A stretch of 37,929 bases of DNA from Vibrio sp. CAU 1672 (GTDB lineage: Bacteria > Pseudomonadota > Gammaproteobacteria > Enterobacterales > Vibrionaceae): NCBI RefSeq assembly GCF_029223195.1, contig NZ_JARHUF010000029.1:1-37929 (forward strand). The letters run 5' to 3'. Below the pieces are notes generated by a model. That model saw only the letters and a program-made list of their open reading frames with translations, ran no database searches and was not told where the DNA came from. Numbering within the stretch: position 1 is the stretch's first letter; every line of letters begins with the position of its first letter. The position numbers were made by a program, and so were the translations under genes. Below, one piece after another: positions 1 to 8,319 of this stretch.

Positions 1-207
1 AATACTGATCGTCAAATCGATCCATAAGTCATTGCATTTTTTATGACATCACTGTAGAAATGAGTAAAAGTAGGCTCTCACTTAGGCCTTATTCCACAAG
101 AGTTTTTCATGATCTTGCCCTGTCAGAGATAGCCTTCATGGTAAGTGATTATTTTTTAGTAATAAAGATCACAAGAATCCATTATCAATAGGCAGGACAC
201 TAGGCTT
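1..207. other. Non-coding end of cluster A with one ISAs1-type end
   Basis: This stretch lies downstream of the last reading frame of cluster A on the minus strand. I see no convincing gene. It holds one copy of a 32-bp repeat (92-123) that recurs perfectly at 21841-21872 and looks like the outer end of an ISAs1-family element. The rest is AT-rich and unassigned. The window edge prevents seeing what lies beyond. Confidence 0.5.
92..123. repeat. 32-bp repeat R1, copy 1 (ISAs1-type terminal repeat)
   Basis: Identical over 32 bases, in the same orientation, to 21841-21872. Read on the minus strand it begins ACAGGGCAAGATCATGAA. The CAGGG start with an inner TCATGAA is the pattern I associate with ISAs1-family ends; that family assignment is from memory. 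No transposase accompanies this copy in the window, so it is either a footprint or one end of an element running off the left edge. Confidence 0.6.
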
Positions 208-369
208 TTAAGCATCAAGCTTAGATTGCTTCTTTTCTTCTTCCTCCGCTTCAACTTGCTGCTGAAGCTTTTGGTAGTCCGTTTCACCTAGGCGATCTTC
301 ACGGCGGAAAACCATACACGATTTCGTCGATAAAGATGTCTTAAAATAGTCAGATGCATCAAGCTTCAT
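208..369 (-). CDS. Small unidentified protein, possibly a truncated remnant
   Basis: The product is 53 residues from the ATG at 367-369, or 63 from an in-frame ATG at 397-399. The later ATG overlaps the end of the dehydratase gene, which allows translational coupling, but neither start has a clear ribosome binding site. The C-terminal half is strongly charged (a run of Q, E and K) and probably helical. I do not recognise a family. An 11-bp direct repeat (GCATCAAGCTT at 212-222 and 356-366) brackets the frame, so the protein both begins and ends with KLDA. It may be the tail of a gene displaced by recombination. Treat as uncertain. Confidence 0.3.
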   Translation of the reverse strand: MKLDASDYFKTSLSTKSCMVFRREDRLGETDYQKLQQQVEAEEEEKKQSKLDA

Positions 370-2347
370 TAACACTGCTTTGCTTAGGGTCAAAAGCATA
401 AAGCTGCGCCATTCGAGAGCTTTGCTTCCATACTAAATCTTCAATACCATCAACGGGATTAAACCCTGTTGGCGCGTCTAACAATAAACGGCGAATGGTT
501 TCATGTTGGAAGTTATGACAGGCAACATCAAGTTTGGCAATAAGCGTCTCATACTCACTCAGCGGTAAGTGGCTTTCTTGCGCGGTCATGATACGCGAAT
601 GCGCAGTTTCAGAGACGTTTTCATCACCGATCAATAGCTCTTCATACAGCTTTTCTCCCGGTCTTAAACCAGTGAAAATAATTTCGATGTCACCATGTGG
701 ATTCTGTTCGTCTTTCACTTCAAGACCAGATAGGTAAACCAAATTTCTCGCCAAATCGACGATTTTAACTGGCTTTCCCATGTCTAAAACAAACACATCG
801 CCACCTTTACCCATTGCCCCGGCTTGGATCACAAGCTGCGCGGCCTCTGGGATGGTCATAAAGTAGCGTGTGATGTCTTTGTGCGTTACCGTGATTGGCT
901 CTCGGTTAGCAATTTGTTTTTTGAATACCGGAATTACCGAGCCTGATGAGCCCAGTACATTACCAAAACGCACCATGCAAAAACGCGTGCCTAAATTAGG
1001 GTTGCTTGCACGGATCCGATTTTGTTGTTCTGCTAACGCCTGCAAGCCAAGTTCGGCCATGCGCTTGGTCGTCCCCATCACATTGGTCGGACGAACGGCC
1101 TTATCGGTTGAGATGAGGACAAAGTTTTTTACACCCGCATCAATTGCAGCTTGCGCGGTGTAATAAGTACCAAACACATTATTACGTACGCCTTCAACGA
1201 CATTGTATTCGACTAATGGAACGTGTTTGTAGGCGGCGGCATGATAAACCGTATCCACTTCAAATGCTTTCATCGTGGTTTCAAGGCGGTTTTGACGCTG
1301 AACCGACCCCATTAAGGGTACGACTTCCACATTTAAGCCCTTCTCTTTAATGATGGTCTTCAGTTCTCTGTGTATCTGGTACAACGCAAACTCTGACAAC
1401 TCAAACAACACTAACAATTTTGGCGAGTAATCCAATATTTGACGACACAACTCAGAACCAATAGAGCCCCCTGCGCCTGTCACCATCACGACTTGATTCT
1501 TGATGTTAGCTTCCATCAAGACTTGTTGAGGCTGTACGGGATCTCGACCAAGCAAGTCACCAATAGAAACTTCCTTCAGCTCATCAATTTTTGCCTTACC
1601 GGTTAAGATATCTTGCATATCAGGGACGGTTTGCACCTCTACCGGAAGTATGGAGATCTTATCTAGGACCTCCTTACGGCGCTTATTTGACGCACTAGGG
1701 ATGGCAAGCAAGATCTTTTTCACCTCGTACTTCTTAATTGTCTTCATCGCATTATCGGCGGTATAGACACGAAGCCCCATCAACGTTGTATTCTGTAGTG
1801 TTTTATCTTCATCCACAAAACCCACGACTCGGTAAGTCTGTGATTGACGCAAAGCAAATAACAGCTCTCGGCCCGCACTGCCTGCACCAAAAATAAGCAC
1901 CGGCTCCCCAGCTTTATGTACTGACTGAGCAACTAAGCTTCTCACCAATAAACGGCTGCTACCCACACCAATCGCCAGAAACGCAGCGTAAATAAAAGGA
2001 ATCGAGCGCGGCAGTTGGGCATCAAAGGCAAACGCAAAACCGGCGACACAAAAAGCAGAAAGACATGTGCCGATACCAACTACAGCGAGTACGTGAAAAC
2101 CGAGATAGCGCAATACTGCTCGGTATAAGCCACATGCGATAAATACAGCCAGTGTGCATGCAATCGTTGCATGCAATACGTAATAGCTGCTCACATCTGG
2201 AAGTGGACGGAATTCACCAACTCGAGACCAATACGCCAACATAAAAGCGGCGTTGATAATTAAAAAATCGATCCCGATACTAATAAAACGCTTTTGATAG
2301 CGGGGTAAAGACCAAATGACGTTAAGTTTGGAATTGTTATCAATCAT
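359..2347 (-). CDS. WbpM/CapD-like UDP-GlcNAc 4,6-dehydratase, membrane-anchored
   Basis: A 662-residue inner-membrane nucleotide-sugar dehydratase, the length of the large WbpM type. About four membrane helices fill residues 20-135. A first Rossmann motif (GAGSAG, 154-159) is followed by the catalytic domain with GAGGSIG (291-297). STDKAV (413-418) and MGTTK (424-428) place methionine where most SDR enzymes carry the catalytic tyrosine, as is typical of this family. It should convert UDP-GlcNAc to UDP-4-keto-6-deoxy-GlcNAc. With the reductase at 3192-4139 and the initiating transferase at 2628-3185 it forms the usual QuiNAc/FucNAc trio. It is the last large gene of cluster A, set apart by a 280-bp gap. 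The exact sugar made is inferred. Confidence 0.9.
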   Translation of the reverse strand: MIDNNSKLNVIWSLPRYQKRFISIGIDFLIINAAFMLAYWSRVGEFRPLPDVSSYYVLHATIACTLAVFIACGLYRAVLRYLGFHVLAVVGIGTCLSAFCVAGFAFAFDAQLPRSIPFIYAAFLAIGVGSSRLLVRSLVAQSVHKAGEPVLIFGAGSAGRELLFALRQSQTYRVVGFVDEDKTLQNTTLMGLRVYTADNAMKTIKKYEVKKILLAIPSASNKRRKEVLDKISILPVEVQTVPDMQDILTGKAKIDELKEVSIGDLLGRDPVQPQQVLMEANIKNQVVMVTGAGGSIGSELCRQILDYSPKLLVLFELSEFALYQIHRELKTIIKEKGLNVEVVPLMGSVQRQNRLETTMKAFEVDTVYHAAAYKHVPLVEYNVVEGVRNNVFGTYYTAQAAIDAGVKNFVLISTDKAVRPTNVMGTTKRMAELGLQALAEQQNRIRASNPNLGTRFCMVRFGNVLGSSGSVIPVFKKQIANREPITVTHKDITRYFMTIPEAAQLVIQAGAMGKGGDVFVLDMGKPVKIVDLARNLVYLSGLEVKDEQNPHGDIEIIFTGLRPGEKLYEELLIGDENVSETAHSRIMTAQESHLPLSEYETLIAKLDVACHNFQHETIRRLLLDAPTGFNPVDGIEDLVWKQSSRMAQLYAFDPKQSSVNEA

Positions 2348-2627
2348 GACGGTAATAAGCCTTATAACCCCAACAGTATTGATAAAAGTTTTATTGGTAC
2401 GTTAGGGTTGTTTATGTAATAGTCAGAACAAAGATTGTACAACTAGATGAGTAACAGAGAAAGTATTATGAATACGTTTGACTAGCCGTGATACAGCTTA
2501 ATTAAAACATCCTAGACACAAAAATACGAAACCATGGTTTAACCAAGAGATGGTTAGTCCACTTAACCTCAAGATGAAGGAGGGCACGGAAAATTCATGA
2601 ACATCCCCGTCAATTCAATAAAGGCTA
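2348..2627. other. 280-bp intergenic spacer with an R2 repeat
   Basis: No reading frame of note. It lies between the initiating transferase and the dehydratase, both on the minus strand, in a cluster where genes otherwise mostly abut. It contains the 28-bp R2 repeat at 2585-2612, also found beside the dead transposase near 20.84 kb. I see no clear terminator or promoter. Confidence 0.5.
2585..2612. repeat. 28-bp repeat R2, copy 1
   Basis: Matches 20836-20863 in the same orientation with one mismatch (CACGGAAAA, then T or A, then TCATGAACATCCCCGTCA). The first 18 or so bases resemble the R1 end in its inverted form (CAGGGCAAGATCATGAA), so R2 and R1 could be opposite ends of one ISAs1-type element. 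This copy has no transposase beside it. Confidence 0.55.
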
Positions 2628-3185
2628 TTAGCTTCGTCCCTTTACTGCATCACCCGAACCACTACCGGTTGCAGTCATGATGATATACTTGAAGTAGTCT
2701 TTGACTGTCAGCGTATCAATCATCTGCTTATCCGTTTTTGCAAGCAGCTCTGGTGTCGACATGTCGATATTTTGCACCTGAGCCAAGCCCGTAATCCCGG
2801 GCAATACATCATAAACACCTTGTGCATCGCGCTCTTTGATCAACTCTTCTTGATTAAATAAATTTGGCCTTGGTCCCACCAAGCTCATTTCACCTTTTAA
2901 CACATTAATAAGCTGAGGCAGTTCATCAATCTTTGTCTTGCGCAGAAAGCCACCTAACTTAGTAATAGAGGCATTATTGGCTAGATGGCTAGCAACGGAC
3001 TTAGTTTCAACGGACATAGTGCGAAACTTAATCAGCTTAAACGGTTTTTTATTGCGTCCCACTCGCTCTTGAACAAAGATTGGCGATCCCGTATCAAATA
3101 GACCAATCACTGAAACTATTAATAAAACTGGCCACAAAAACAACAGGCCAAACAGTGCTACAAAAAAATCAAGTAATCGAATCAT
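2628..3185 (-). CDS. Initiating undecaprenyl-phosphate sugar-phosphate transferase (PglC-like)
   Basis: A 185-residue monotopic phosphoglycosyl transferase, the small form without extra N-terminal membrane helices. One hydrophobic segment spans residues 5-30. The core has QERVGR (39-44), KFRTM (53-57), the catalytic Asp-Glu pair within KIDELPQL (D87, E88) and GEMSLVGPRP (98-107). It should transfer a sugar-1-phosphate from a UDP-sugar to undecaprenyl phosphate on the cytoplasmic face, starting the cluster A repeat unit. The neighbouring dehydratase and reductase suggest UDP-QuiNAc, or a related deoxyamino sugar, as donor; that is inference. Its start lies 6 bases after the stop of the reductase gene. 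Confidence 0.9.
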   Translation of the reverse strand: MIRLLDFFVALFGLLFLWPVLLIVSVIGLFDTGSPIFVQERVGRNKKPFKLIKFRTMSVETKSVASHLANNASITKLGGFLRKTKIDELPQLINVLKGEMSLVGPRPNLFNQEELIKERDAQGVYDVLPGITGLAQVQNIDMSTPELLAKTDKQMIDTLTVKDYFKYIIMTATGSGSGDAVKGRS

Positions 3186-3191
3186 TGTTTA

Positions 3192-4139
3192 TTACTTCTT
3201 ATGTGAATTGACTAATGCTAATGCGGCTTCTCTAAAGCCATCTTCAAGCTTTTGAGGCGGCGTCCAATCTAACGTTTGTTTTGTATGGGTAATATCCACT
3301 TGAAGAGAGCCTAGTAGCCTGTCGATTACATCAGTCTTACCCAATACCTTGCCAGCTAGTCGGAATACACTCTGAGGAACCGGGATTTGAAACCTACCCT
3401 TATTAAGTGAAGCTGCCATATACTCGACCATTTCTGATGTTGAAATATCCTTGTCATCTGAAACTAAAAACACTTGGTTGGCTGCTTTTGGGTGGTCGAC
3501 ACAGGTCACAATCAGATCAACAAGATTAGCCACTGAAACCAAACTACGTTTGTTGTCCGCTATTCGCTTGAACGGCAGTGGAATACCTTTATTGACAAGG
3601 CTCATCAATGAAGCAAAGTTCGCTTTCACTCCAGCCCCATAAACCAACGTCGGACGTATGATCACAAGCTCTAAACCCGTCTCTTCTGCCAACTTTTGCA
3701 GCTCTACTTCCGCTTCAGATTTCGATTGGCCATAATCATCCTCAAATGCGTGAGGATCATATCCAGTAAAGGGCTTACCAACCTGAGTACTTTCACCATT
3801 TACTTTGATTGAGCTGATAAAGATAAAGCGCTTAACTCCAGCCTCAACAGCTTGCCTGGCAAGCGTTATTGTTCCGGCTGTGTTGACTTCGCGATAAGCT
3901 TCTAAAGGGTTCTCAACCGAGTCATCCATTATGTGAACACGAGCGGCACAATGAATAACGGTTTCACACTCAACAAGGGCACTTGAAAAGTCAGCCGAAC
4001 CGTTGATATCAATCTGTTGAAAACGGTAATTTGAAGAAAACTTAGGTGCACCTCTATCTAGAAGAGATAAGGGGTGATCACCCAAGCGCTTGATAAGATG
4101 ACTACCTAAAAAGCCATTTGAACCAGTAATAAGTATCAT
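3192..4139 (-). CDS. WbpV/WreQ-like NAD-dependent 4-keto sugar reductase (SDR)
   Basis: A 315-residue extended short-chain dehydrogenase/epimerase. GSNGFLG (6-12) forms the nucleotide-binding turn, and YGQSK (Y136, K140) with the preceding serines at ISSIKVN supplies the catalytic set. Sequence and context fit enzymes that reduce the 4-keto product of WbpM-type dehydratases to UDP-QuiNAc or UDP-FucNAc. It would act in the cytoplasm just before the initiating transferase encoded downstream. Its start overlaps the stop of the upstream GT2 gene by four bases (ATGA), indicating coupled translation. A generic UDP-glucose 4-epimerase is the alternative, less likely given the neighbours. Confidence 0.82.
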   Translation of the reverse strand: MILITGSNGFLGSHLIKRLGDHPLSLLDRGAPKFSSNYRFQQIDINGSADFSSALVECETVIHCAARVHIMDDSVENPLEAYREVNTAGTITLARQAVEAGVKRFIFISSIKVNGESTQVGKPFTGYDPHAFEDDYGQSKSEAEVELQKLAEETGLELVIIRPTLVYGAGVKANFASLMSLVNKGIPLPFKRIADNKRSLVSVANLVDLIVTCVDHPKAANQVFLVSDDKDISTSEMVEYMAASLNKGRFQIPVPQSVFRLAGKVLGKTDVIDRLLGSLQVDITHTKQTLDWTPPQKLEDGFREAALALVNSHKK

Positions 4140-4876
4140 GTGAATACTAACCCTAACAGTTTCTCGGGGTATTTACTCATCACAGACAGCCATGTGCAAG
4201 ATAGACCATTTTGTTTACAAGAGCTGATAATCTCTTTGTTTAGAGTAATATTTGCTGAAATACCCGAGGTACTGACTCCCCCCTCGCGCATTTTTACCAC
4301 TTCTTTGTTTAGATAGTGAAACGATATATTCGGTAATGAAAATGCTCTAACCAAATAATCAAAATCAGCAGCAATTTTATAATCTAGAGAGTATTTACCC
4401 ACCTGAGAAATGACTTCTTTTCTCAAGTAACAAGACGGGTGAGCCGGCATAAAGCCCCTTGAGAACTTGGCTTTATGAAACCCTTTTGATGAGTAATGGC
4501 GAGTTTTCTTGGTTAATGTCTCATCATAAAAGCCAATATCAGCAAATACGCCATCACAGTTATGAGCCGATGAAACTATCTCACTAATTGTAGCTGAGCC
4601 TGAAAACACATCATCCGAGTTCAAAATACCAACAAGATCACCAGTGGCTAATTCGATGCCTTTATTCATCGCATCATAAAGCCCCTTATCTTTCTCTGAG
4701 ACAATGACATCAATAGAGCCTGCGTATTCCTGGACGATGTCCATCGTGCCATCAGATGACAGGCCATCTATGACAATATATTCTATTTCTTCATGTGTTT
4801 GATTCAACACGGATTCTATCGTGTCTCTTATAGTTTGTTCCGAATTATAACAAACTGTAATTATTGAAACTTTCAT
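4136..4876 (-). CDS. Family 2 glycosyltransferase, WcaA-like
   Basis: A 246-residue soluble GT-A glycosyltransferase. The N-terminus MKVSIITVCYNS, IDGLSSDGT near residue 56 and LNSDDV near 88 are the family 2 donor and metal-binding motifs. PAHPSCYL and KIAADFDYL further on resemble colanic-acid-type WcaA enzymes. It should add one sugar to the lipid-linked cluster A repeat unit; donor and linkage are not predictable. It is clearly related to the broken GT2 at 7624-8319, sharing the HP(S/T), KIAAD(F/Y)D and KMR.GG(V/A)S segments. It is translationally coupled to the reductase gene downstream. Confidence 0.88.
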   Translation of the reverse strand: MKVSIITVCYNSEQTIRDTIESVLNQTHEEIEYIVIDGLSSDGTMDIVQEYAGSIDVIVSEKDKGLYDAMNKGIELATGDLVGILNSDDVFSGSATISEIVSSAHNCDGVFADIGFYDETLTKKTRHYSSKGFHKAKFSRGFMPAHPSCYLRKEVISQVGKYSLDYKIAADFDYLVRAFSLPNISFHYLNKEVVKMREGGVSTSGISANITLNKEIISSCKQNGLSCTWLSVMSKYPEKLLGLVFT

Positions 4877-4886
4877 ACTTACCTTA

Positions 4887-6071
4887 CTAATAAGCTCTTG
4901 CTAATGAGCCTTGGCCCGAAACAGTATATTGCTCTGTGATTGCAGGAAGGATCGCTGACTCGCCTTTTTGCAGTACTTTACTGTCAGTGCGAGTCGATAT
5001 GGTTACACTGTCAGATAAACAAAGCAGAACCTCAGCAGAAGACATTGATATGCTCAACTCGCCTTGAGGGTTGAGCACATCAAAATTAAAATCATCCACA
5101 GGTGTGAGATAAACATGGTGAGAGTCTTTACTCAACGGCTCCAAGACCAACTGTTCAAATTCAATTGGTTGAAAGCTGGTATTACTGACAAGTTCCTCGA
5201 CATCGATATGCTTGGGGGTCAAACCTGCTCTGAGAACATTGTCTGAGTTTGCCATAACCTCGATACCCAGACCGTTGATGTAAGCATGAGGTGTCTCCGC
5301 ATACAAAAACATTGCCTCTCCCGGTTGAAGCTCAATAATGTTTAAAAACAGTGGAGAGAATAGACCAATATCTTCAGGGTAAAGTTTTTGGATACGACGA
5401 ATAAGACTCAGAGCTTCAGTAACGCTAGTATTGTCATCGACCGATTCTACCGAAGTAAGCAACTCTTGGATCGCTTGCTTTTTCGCATCGCCCTCTAAAG
5501 CCAGCAATGAAGAGAAAAAGCCAGCCAGCGTTGCTGAGTTTGGCACTTGCTTAAAAGGAGCGAACAATTGTTTGATTGACGCAACATTCACGGTATCAAA
5601 GTTCGCAATTATCTGATCAAACGTCCTAAAACCATTCATCGCAAGGTAAGGCGTGATCGCATAAACCAACTCAGGTTTATGATTGGCATCTTTATAGTTA
5701 CGGTGCGCTGCATCTAAAGGGATGCCTTGTTTGTTTTCTTCTGCATAACCTTGCTCGGCGGCCCCTTTCGATGGGTGAACCTGAATAGACAAAGGCTCTT
5801 CCGCCGCAAGGATCTTCATAAGAAAGGGCAAAGAAACATCCTTTTGCTCTGCTTTCTTGCCCAACCAGTATTCAGGGCTAGCTGAAATAGCCTCACATAG
5901 GCTGTAATCCGTCCCGTTTACAGTAATAGTTGAGCTTGCACTGGGATGCGCCCCCATCCAAACTTCGGCTTGATGATCATTAGATGGGTTAGCGATATTG
6001 AAGTAGCGGCTGATCGCATCACGACTTCCCCAAGCAAAGTTCTTTATCGGATTATTTAACAGGTAAATCAT
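4887..6071 (-). CDS. manA: Mannose-6-phosphate isomerase, class I
   Basis: A 394-residue zinc-dependent isomerase interconverting fructose-6-phosphate and mannose-6-phosphate, the entry to GDP-mannose. The N-terminus (LLNNPIKNFAWGS) is typical of the class. QVHP (97-100) and HKPELVYAIT (131-140) carry zinc-ligand residues, and the PHAYINGLG segment in the C-terminal half is the usual substrate-site stretch. It lies in the GDP-sugar block with manB and manC. A 98-bp spacer with a strong inverted repeat separates it from manB. A copy outside the cluster is likely in such genomes, so this one is probably dedicated to the polysaccharide. Confidence 0.93.
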   Translation of the reverse strand: MIYLLNNPIKNFAWGSRDAISRYFNIANPSNDHQAEVWMGAHPSASSTITVNGTDYSLCEAISASPEYWLGKKAEQKDVSLPFLMKILAAEEPLSIQVHPSKGAAEQGYAEENKQGIPLDAAHRNYKDANHKPELVYAITPYLAMNGFRTFDQIIANFDTVNVASIKQLFAPFKQVPNSATLAGFFSSLLALEGDAKKQAIQELLTSVESVDDNTSVTEALSLIRRIQKLYPEDIGLFSPLFLNIIELQPGEAMFLYAETPHAYINGLGIEVMANSDNVLRAGLTPKHIDVEELVSNTSFQPIEFEQLVLEPLSKDSHHVYLTPVDDFNFDVLNPQGELSISMSSAEVLLCLSDSVTISTRTDSKVLQKGESAILPAITEQYTVSGQGSLARAY

Positions 6072-6109
6072 AAAAATACTTCCTCAGAAATATTTTCTTA
6101 GACAATACT

Positions 6110-6138
6110 ATATCGGGGCAGTAGCACTGCCCTGATAT
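6110..6138. repeat. Inverted repeat between manB and manA
   Basis: Thirteen-base arms (6110-6122 and 6126-6138) around a three-base loop, complementary except for one position. The motif is rich in GGGGCAGT/ACTGCCC. It is not followed by a T-run on either strand, so it is a weak candidate for a terminator. It could stabilise or partly insulate the transcript between the two genes. Confidence 0.55.
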
Positions 6139-6169
6139 GAGTGTGACTAGATAGAGAATGAATTTGAAA

Positions 6170-7627
6170 TTACGAAGCGACTAGCAGCTCGCGAGGGTCC
6201 AATGTTTGAACCAGAGTTAATACTTGGTTAACTAAACGGATTGCCTCCTCTTCACTGCTGGATTCTGCATAGCAACGAAGCTCTGGCGCATTTCCCGAAG
6301 GGCGCAGGTGAACGATTGAATGATTAGATAATTGCAATCTCAAGCCATCGGTATTATCCGTATTGCTCACTTGAATGCCCTCAAAACCGAGCATTCCCAA
6401 GAGTTCCTCTTGGTTGTCTCGACCAAATGCCAACAGAGCTAAACTCTTTTCAGTGGCAAAGTTCTGGATGCGGTCACTACTTGTAAAACGCTGTGGCAAA
6501 CTCGCAACCAAGCTTTCAATACTTGAATCCTTGGCTAGAGAAAGCAGCATAAGTGCTGGTAACACAGCATCACGGGTGGGTAGCGCTTCCAAGATTTTAC
6601 CATTAACCTCGATGTCACTGCCCAGCAGATATCCCCCGTTCGCTTCAAAGCCAGCAACCCCTTGATGATGCATAGCCAACTCGGCAAACTCTGCTATCAC
6701 ATAAGGTGAACCAATACGGGTTTTCGACACTTTACTGAACTCAGGTGATTCGGCAATAATCGTATTACAGCTAACCGGAATCGCTAGGGCATCAACGCCA
6801 AGCGCCTTCGAGCATAGCAGGCCTAGAATATCACCTCGTAACCACTCGCCATTTTCATCGGCGACAAGTGGGCGATCGCCATCCCCATCGGTTGAGAAAA
6901 TAAAATCCAAATTGTAAGCATCAGACCACGCTCTCGCCTTCGCTTTATCTTCTTCAGATACCGCTTCGGTATCGATAGGAACAAACTCATCAGTCCGCTC
7001 CAGAGACAGCACGTCGGCGCCCAGCGCAGCAAAAAGGCCAACATATAAATCTCGACCTGCACTAGAGTGCTCATAAATACCAATGCGTTTGCCTGCTAAT
7101 AAATCGGCATCAAAAAGCTTAGTGTAGCGCTCGACATACTGCTGACTGCCTCGTGGAGAGGACTCCAGTTCTGGTAAAGTCTTTGGCATTTCAAACTCAA
7201 TGTCAGCAGTCAAGATGGCTTGCTCGTCAGCTTTGGTGATTTCACCATCAGGTCGGTAAAACTTAATGCCGTTTCGGTCAAACGGAATGTGACTCCCCGT
7301 AATCATAATGCAGGGCATGGCATCTTGCATGGCTGTATAGGCTAAAGCTGGCGTAGGTATAACGCCATAATAAACAGCCTTTAATCCCATGGTTTCAATA
7401 GCAGCTATCGTTGCCTGCGCCATCGCCGGACTGCTAGGACGATTGTCAATCGCAACCGCAACCGCATGAAAATCAAAACGTCCTTTAAGACCTGAAATAA
7501 ACGCATGAGCAAAAGCTGCGCAGACTTCTGGCGTAAACTGCTCAACAAGTCCGCGTGCGCCACTGGTACCGAACTGGATGCCAGACTGGACTATCACCGT
7601 ATTGGTAAGTAACATGAATTCCCTCAT
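6170..7627 (-). CDS. manB: Phosphomannomutase
   Basis: A 485-residue alpha-D-phosphohexomutase converting mannose-6-phosphate to mannose-1-phosphate. GTSGARG lies at 20-26. The phosphoserine loop is TGSHIP (110-115, S112), the metal-binding loop DGDGDR (247-252), the sugar-binding loop FEANGG, and the phosphate-binding RPSGNAPELR lies near the C-terminus. The start used here overlaps the stop of the upstream GT2 remnant as ATGA. A second ATG four codons in (7613-7615) is also possible. It works between manA and manC in GDP-mannose supply. The coupled start means the nonsense codon in the upstream gene could influence its translation. Confidence 0.93.
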   Translation of the reverse strand: MREFMLLTNTVIVQSGIQFGTSGARGLVEQFTPEVCAAFAHAFISGLKGRFDFHAVAVAIDNRPSSPAMAQATIAAIETMGLKAVYYGVIPTPALAYTAMQDAMPCIMITGSHIPFDRNGIKFYRPDGEITKADEQAILTADIEFEMPKTLPELESSPRGSQQYVERYTKLFDADLLAGKRIGIYEHSSAGRDLYVGLFAALGADVLSLERTDEFVPIDTEAVSEEDKAKARAWSDAYNLDFIFSTDGDGDRPLVADENGEWLRGDILGLLCSKALGVDALAIPVSCNTIIAESPEFSKVSKTRIGSPYVIAEFAELAMHHQGVAGFEANGGYLLGSDIEVNGKILEALPTRDAVLPALMLLSLAKDSSIESLVASLPQRFTSSDRIQNFATEKSLALLAFGRDNQEELLGMLGFEGIQVSNTDNTDGLRLQLSNHSIVHLRPSGNAPELRCYAESSSEEEAIRLVNQVLTLVQTLDPRELLVAS

Positions 7628-8319
7628 AAAAATTGTGGCATTTTAGAAACATTCTTCATTAAGACGGCCGTCGGCCAAAACAGACGGTTGTTTTTCAAGG
7701 CTTGAATGTCTTCCTTTGTTTTTTCAATAACGTTCTTTAGGCTACGGTAACTCGCCCCGCCAACACGCATCTTAGTAACCACTTTTGGTAAATAACTCGC
7801 CGACACATCATTGCTCAACAAATATCGTAAAATGGAGTCATAATCCGCTGCGATTTTCAGGTTGAGGTCGAACATACCAAGCGGTTGATACAACGATCTT
7901 TTCATGAAGAAAGTCGGATGTGGAGGCATCCAACCCGCAAGTATTTTCTTTTTATTAAATGCGCCCGACGTCCACTTACGAATCACTTTGGCCGTGTCTT
8001 CTTTTGATACATACTCTAGGTCAGAGTAGACCGCATCGGGATAAACGAATAAATCATCAAAGTGCAGAAAACCGATGATGTCACCAGTAGAGGGTCGAGT
8101 ACCTTTATTCAATGCATCATAAATGCCCTGATCCGGTTCAGAGATTATTGTGGAAACTCTCGAACAATGATCTTTAATGACAGTGACTGTATTATCTGTA
8201 GATCCACCATCAACAATGATGCATTCAATGTCATCGTACGTTTATTGATTAAGTGATTGGAGCGTATCTATGACCGTTTTACTACTATTGTAAGTTTCAG
8301 TAATAATGGAAACTTTCAC
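7624..8319 (-). pseudogene. Family 2 glycosyltransferase broken by an in-frame stop
   Basis: Translation from the GTG at 8317-8319, which overlaps the manC stop as TAGTG, gives a normal GT2 start (MKVSIITETYNS). A TAA at codon 26 (8242-8244) interrupts it, and the same frame then continues through TYDDIECIIVDGGSTDNT to 7624 without further stops. Related enzymes read NQQTY or NQTY here, so a single CAA-to-TAA change is the simplest cause. A downstream ATG at 8110-8112 could give a 162-residue piece, but it lacks the first strand and the DGGSTD donor site, so activity is unlikely. The intact product would be 231 residues, a WcaA-like transferase related to the gene at 4136-4876. A sequencing error is the other explanation. 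Confidence 0.85.

Noticed and set aside
534..1350. Several plus-strand frames of 67-97 codons opposite the dehydratase gene
   Set aside because: They are antisense shadows of a gene with clear family motifs and show no signals of their own.
2348..2627. Possible promoter giving the dehydratase its own transcript
   Set aside because: I could not find a convincing -35/-10 pair on the minus strand; the spacer may simply be insertion debris.
6823..7083. Minus-strand 86-codon frame inside manB
   Set aside because: Out of frame within a strongly conserved gene whose motifs are intact; a shadow frame.
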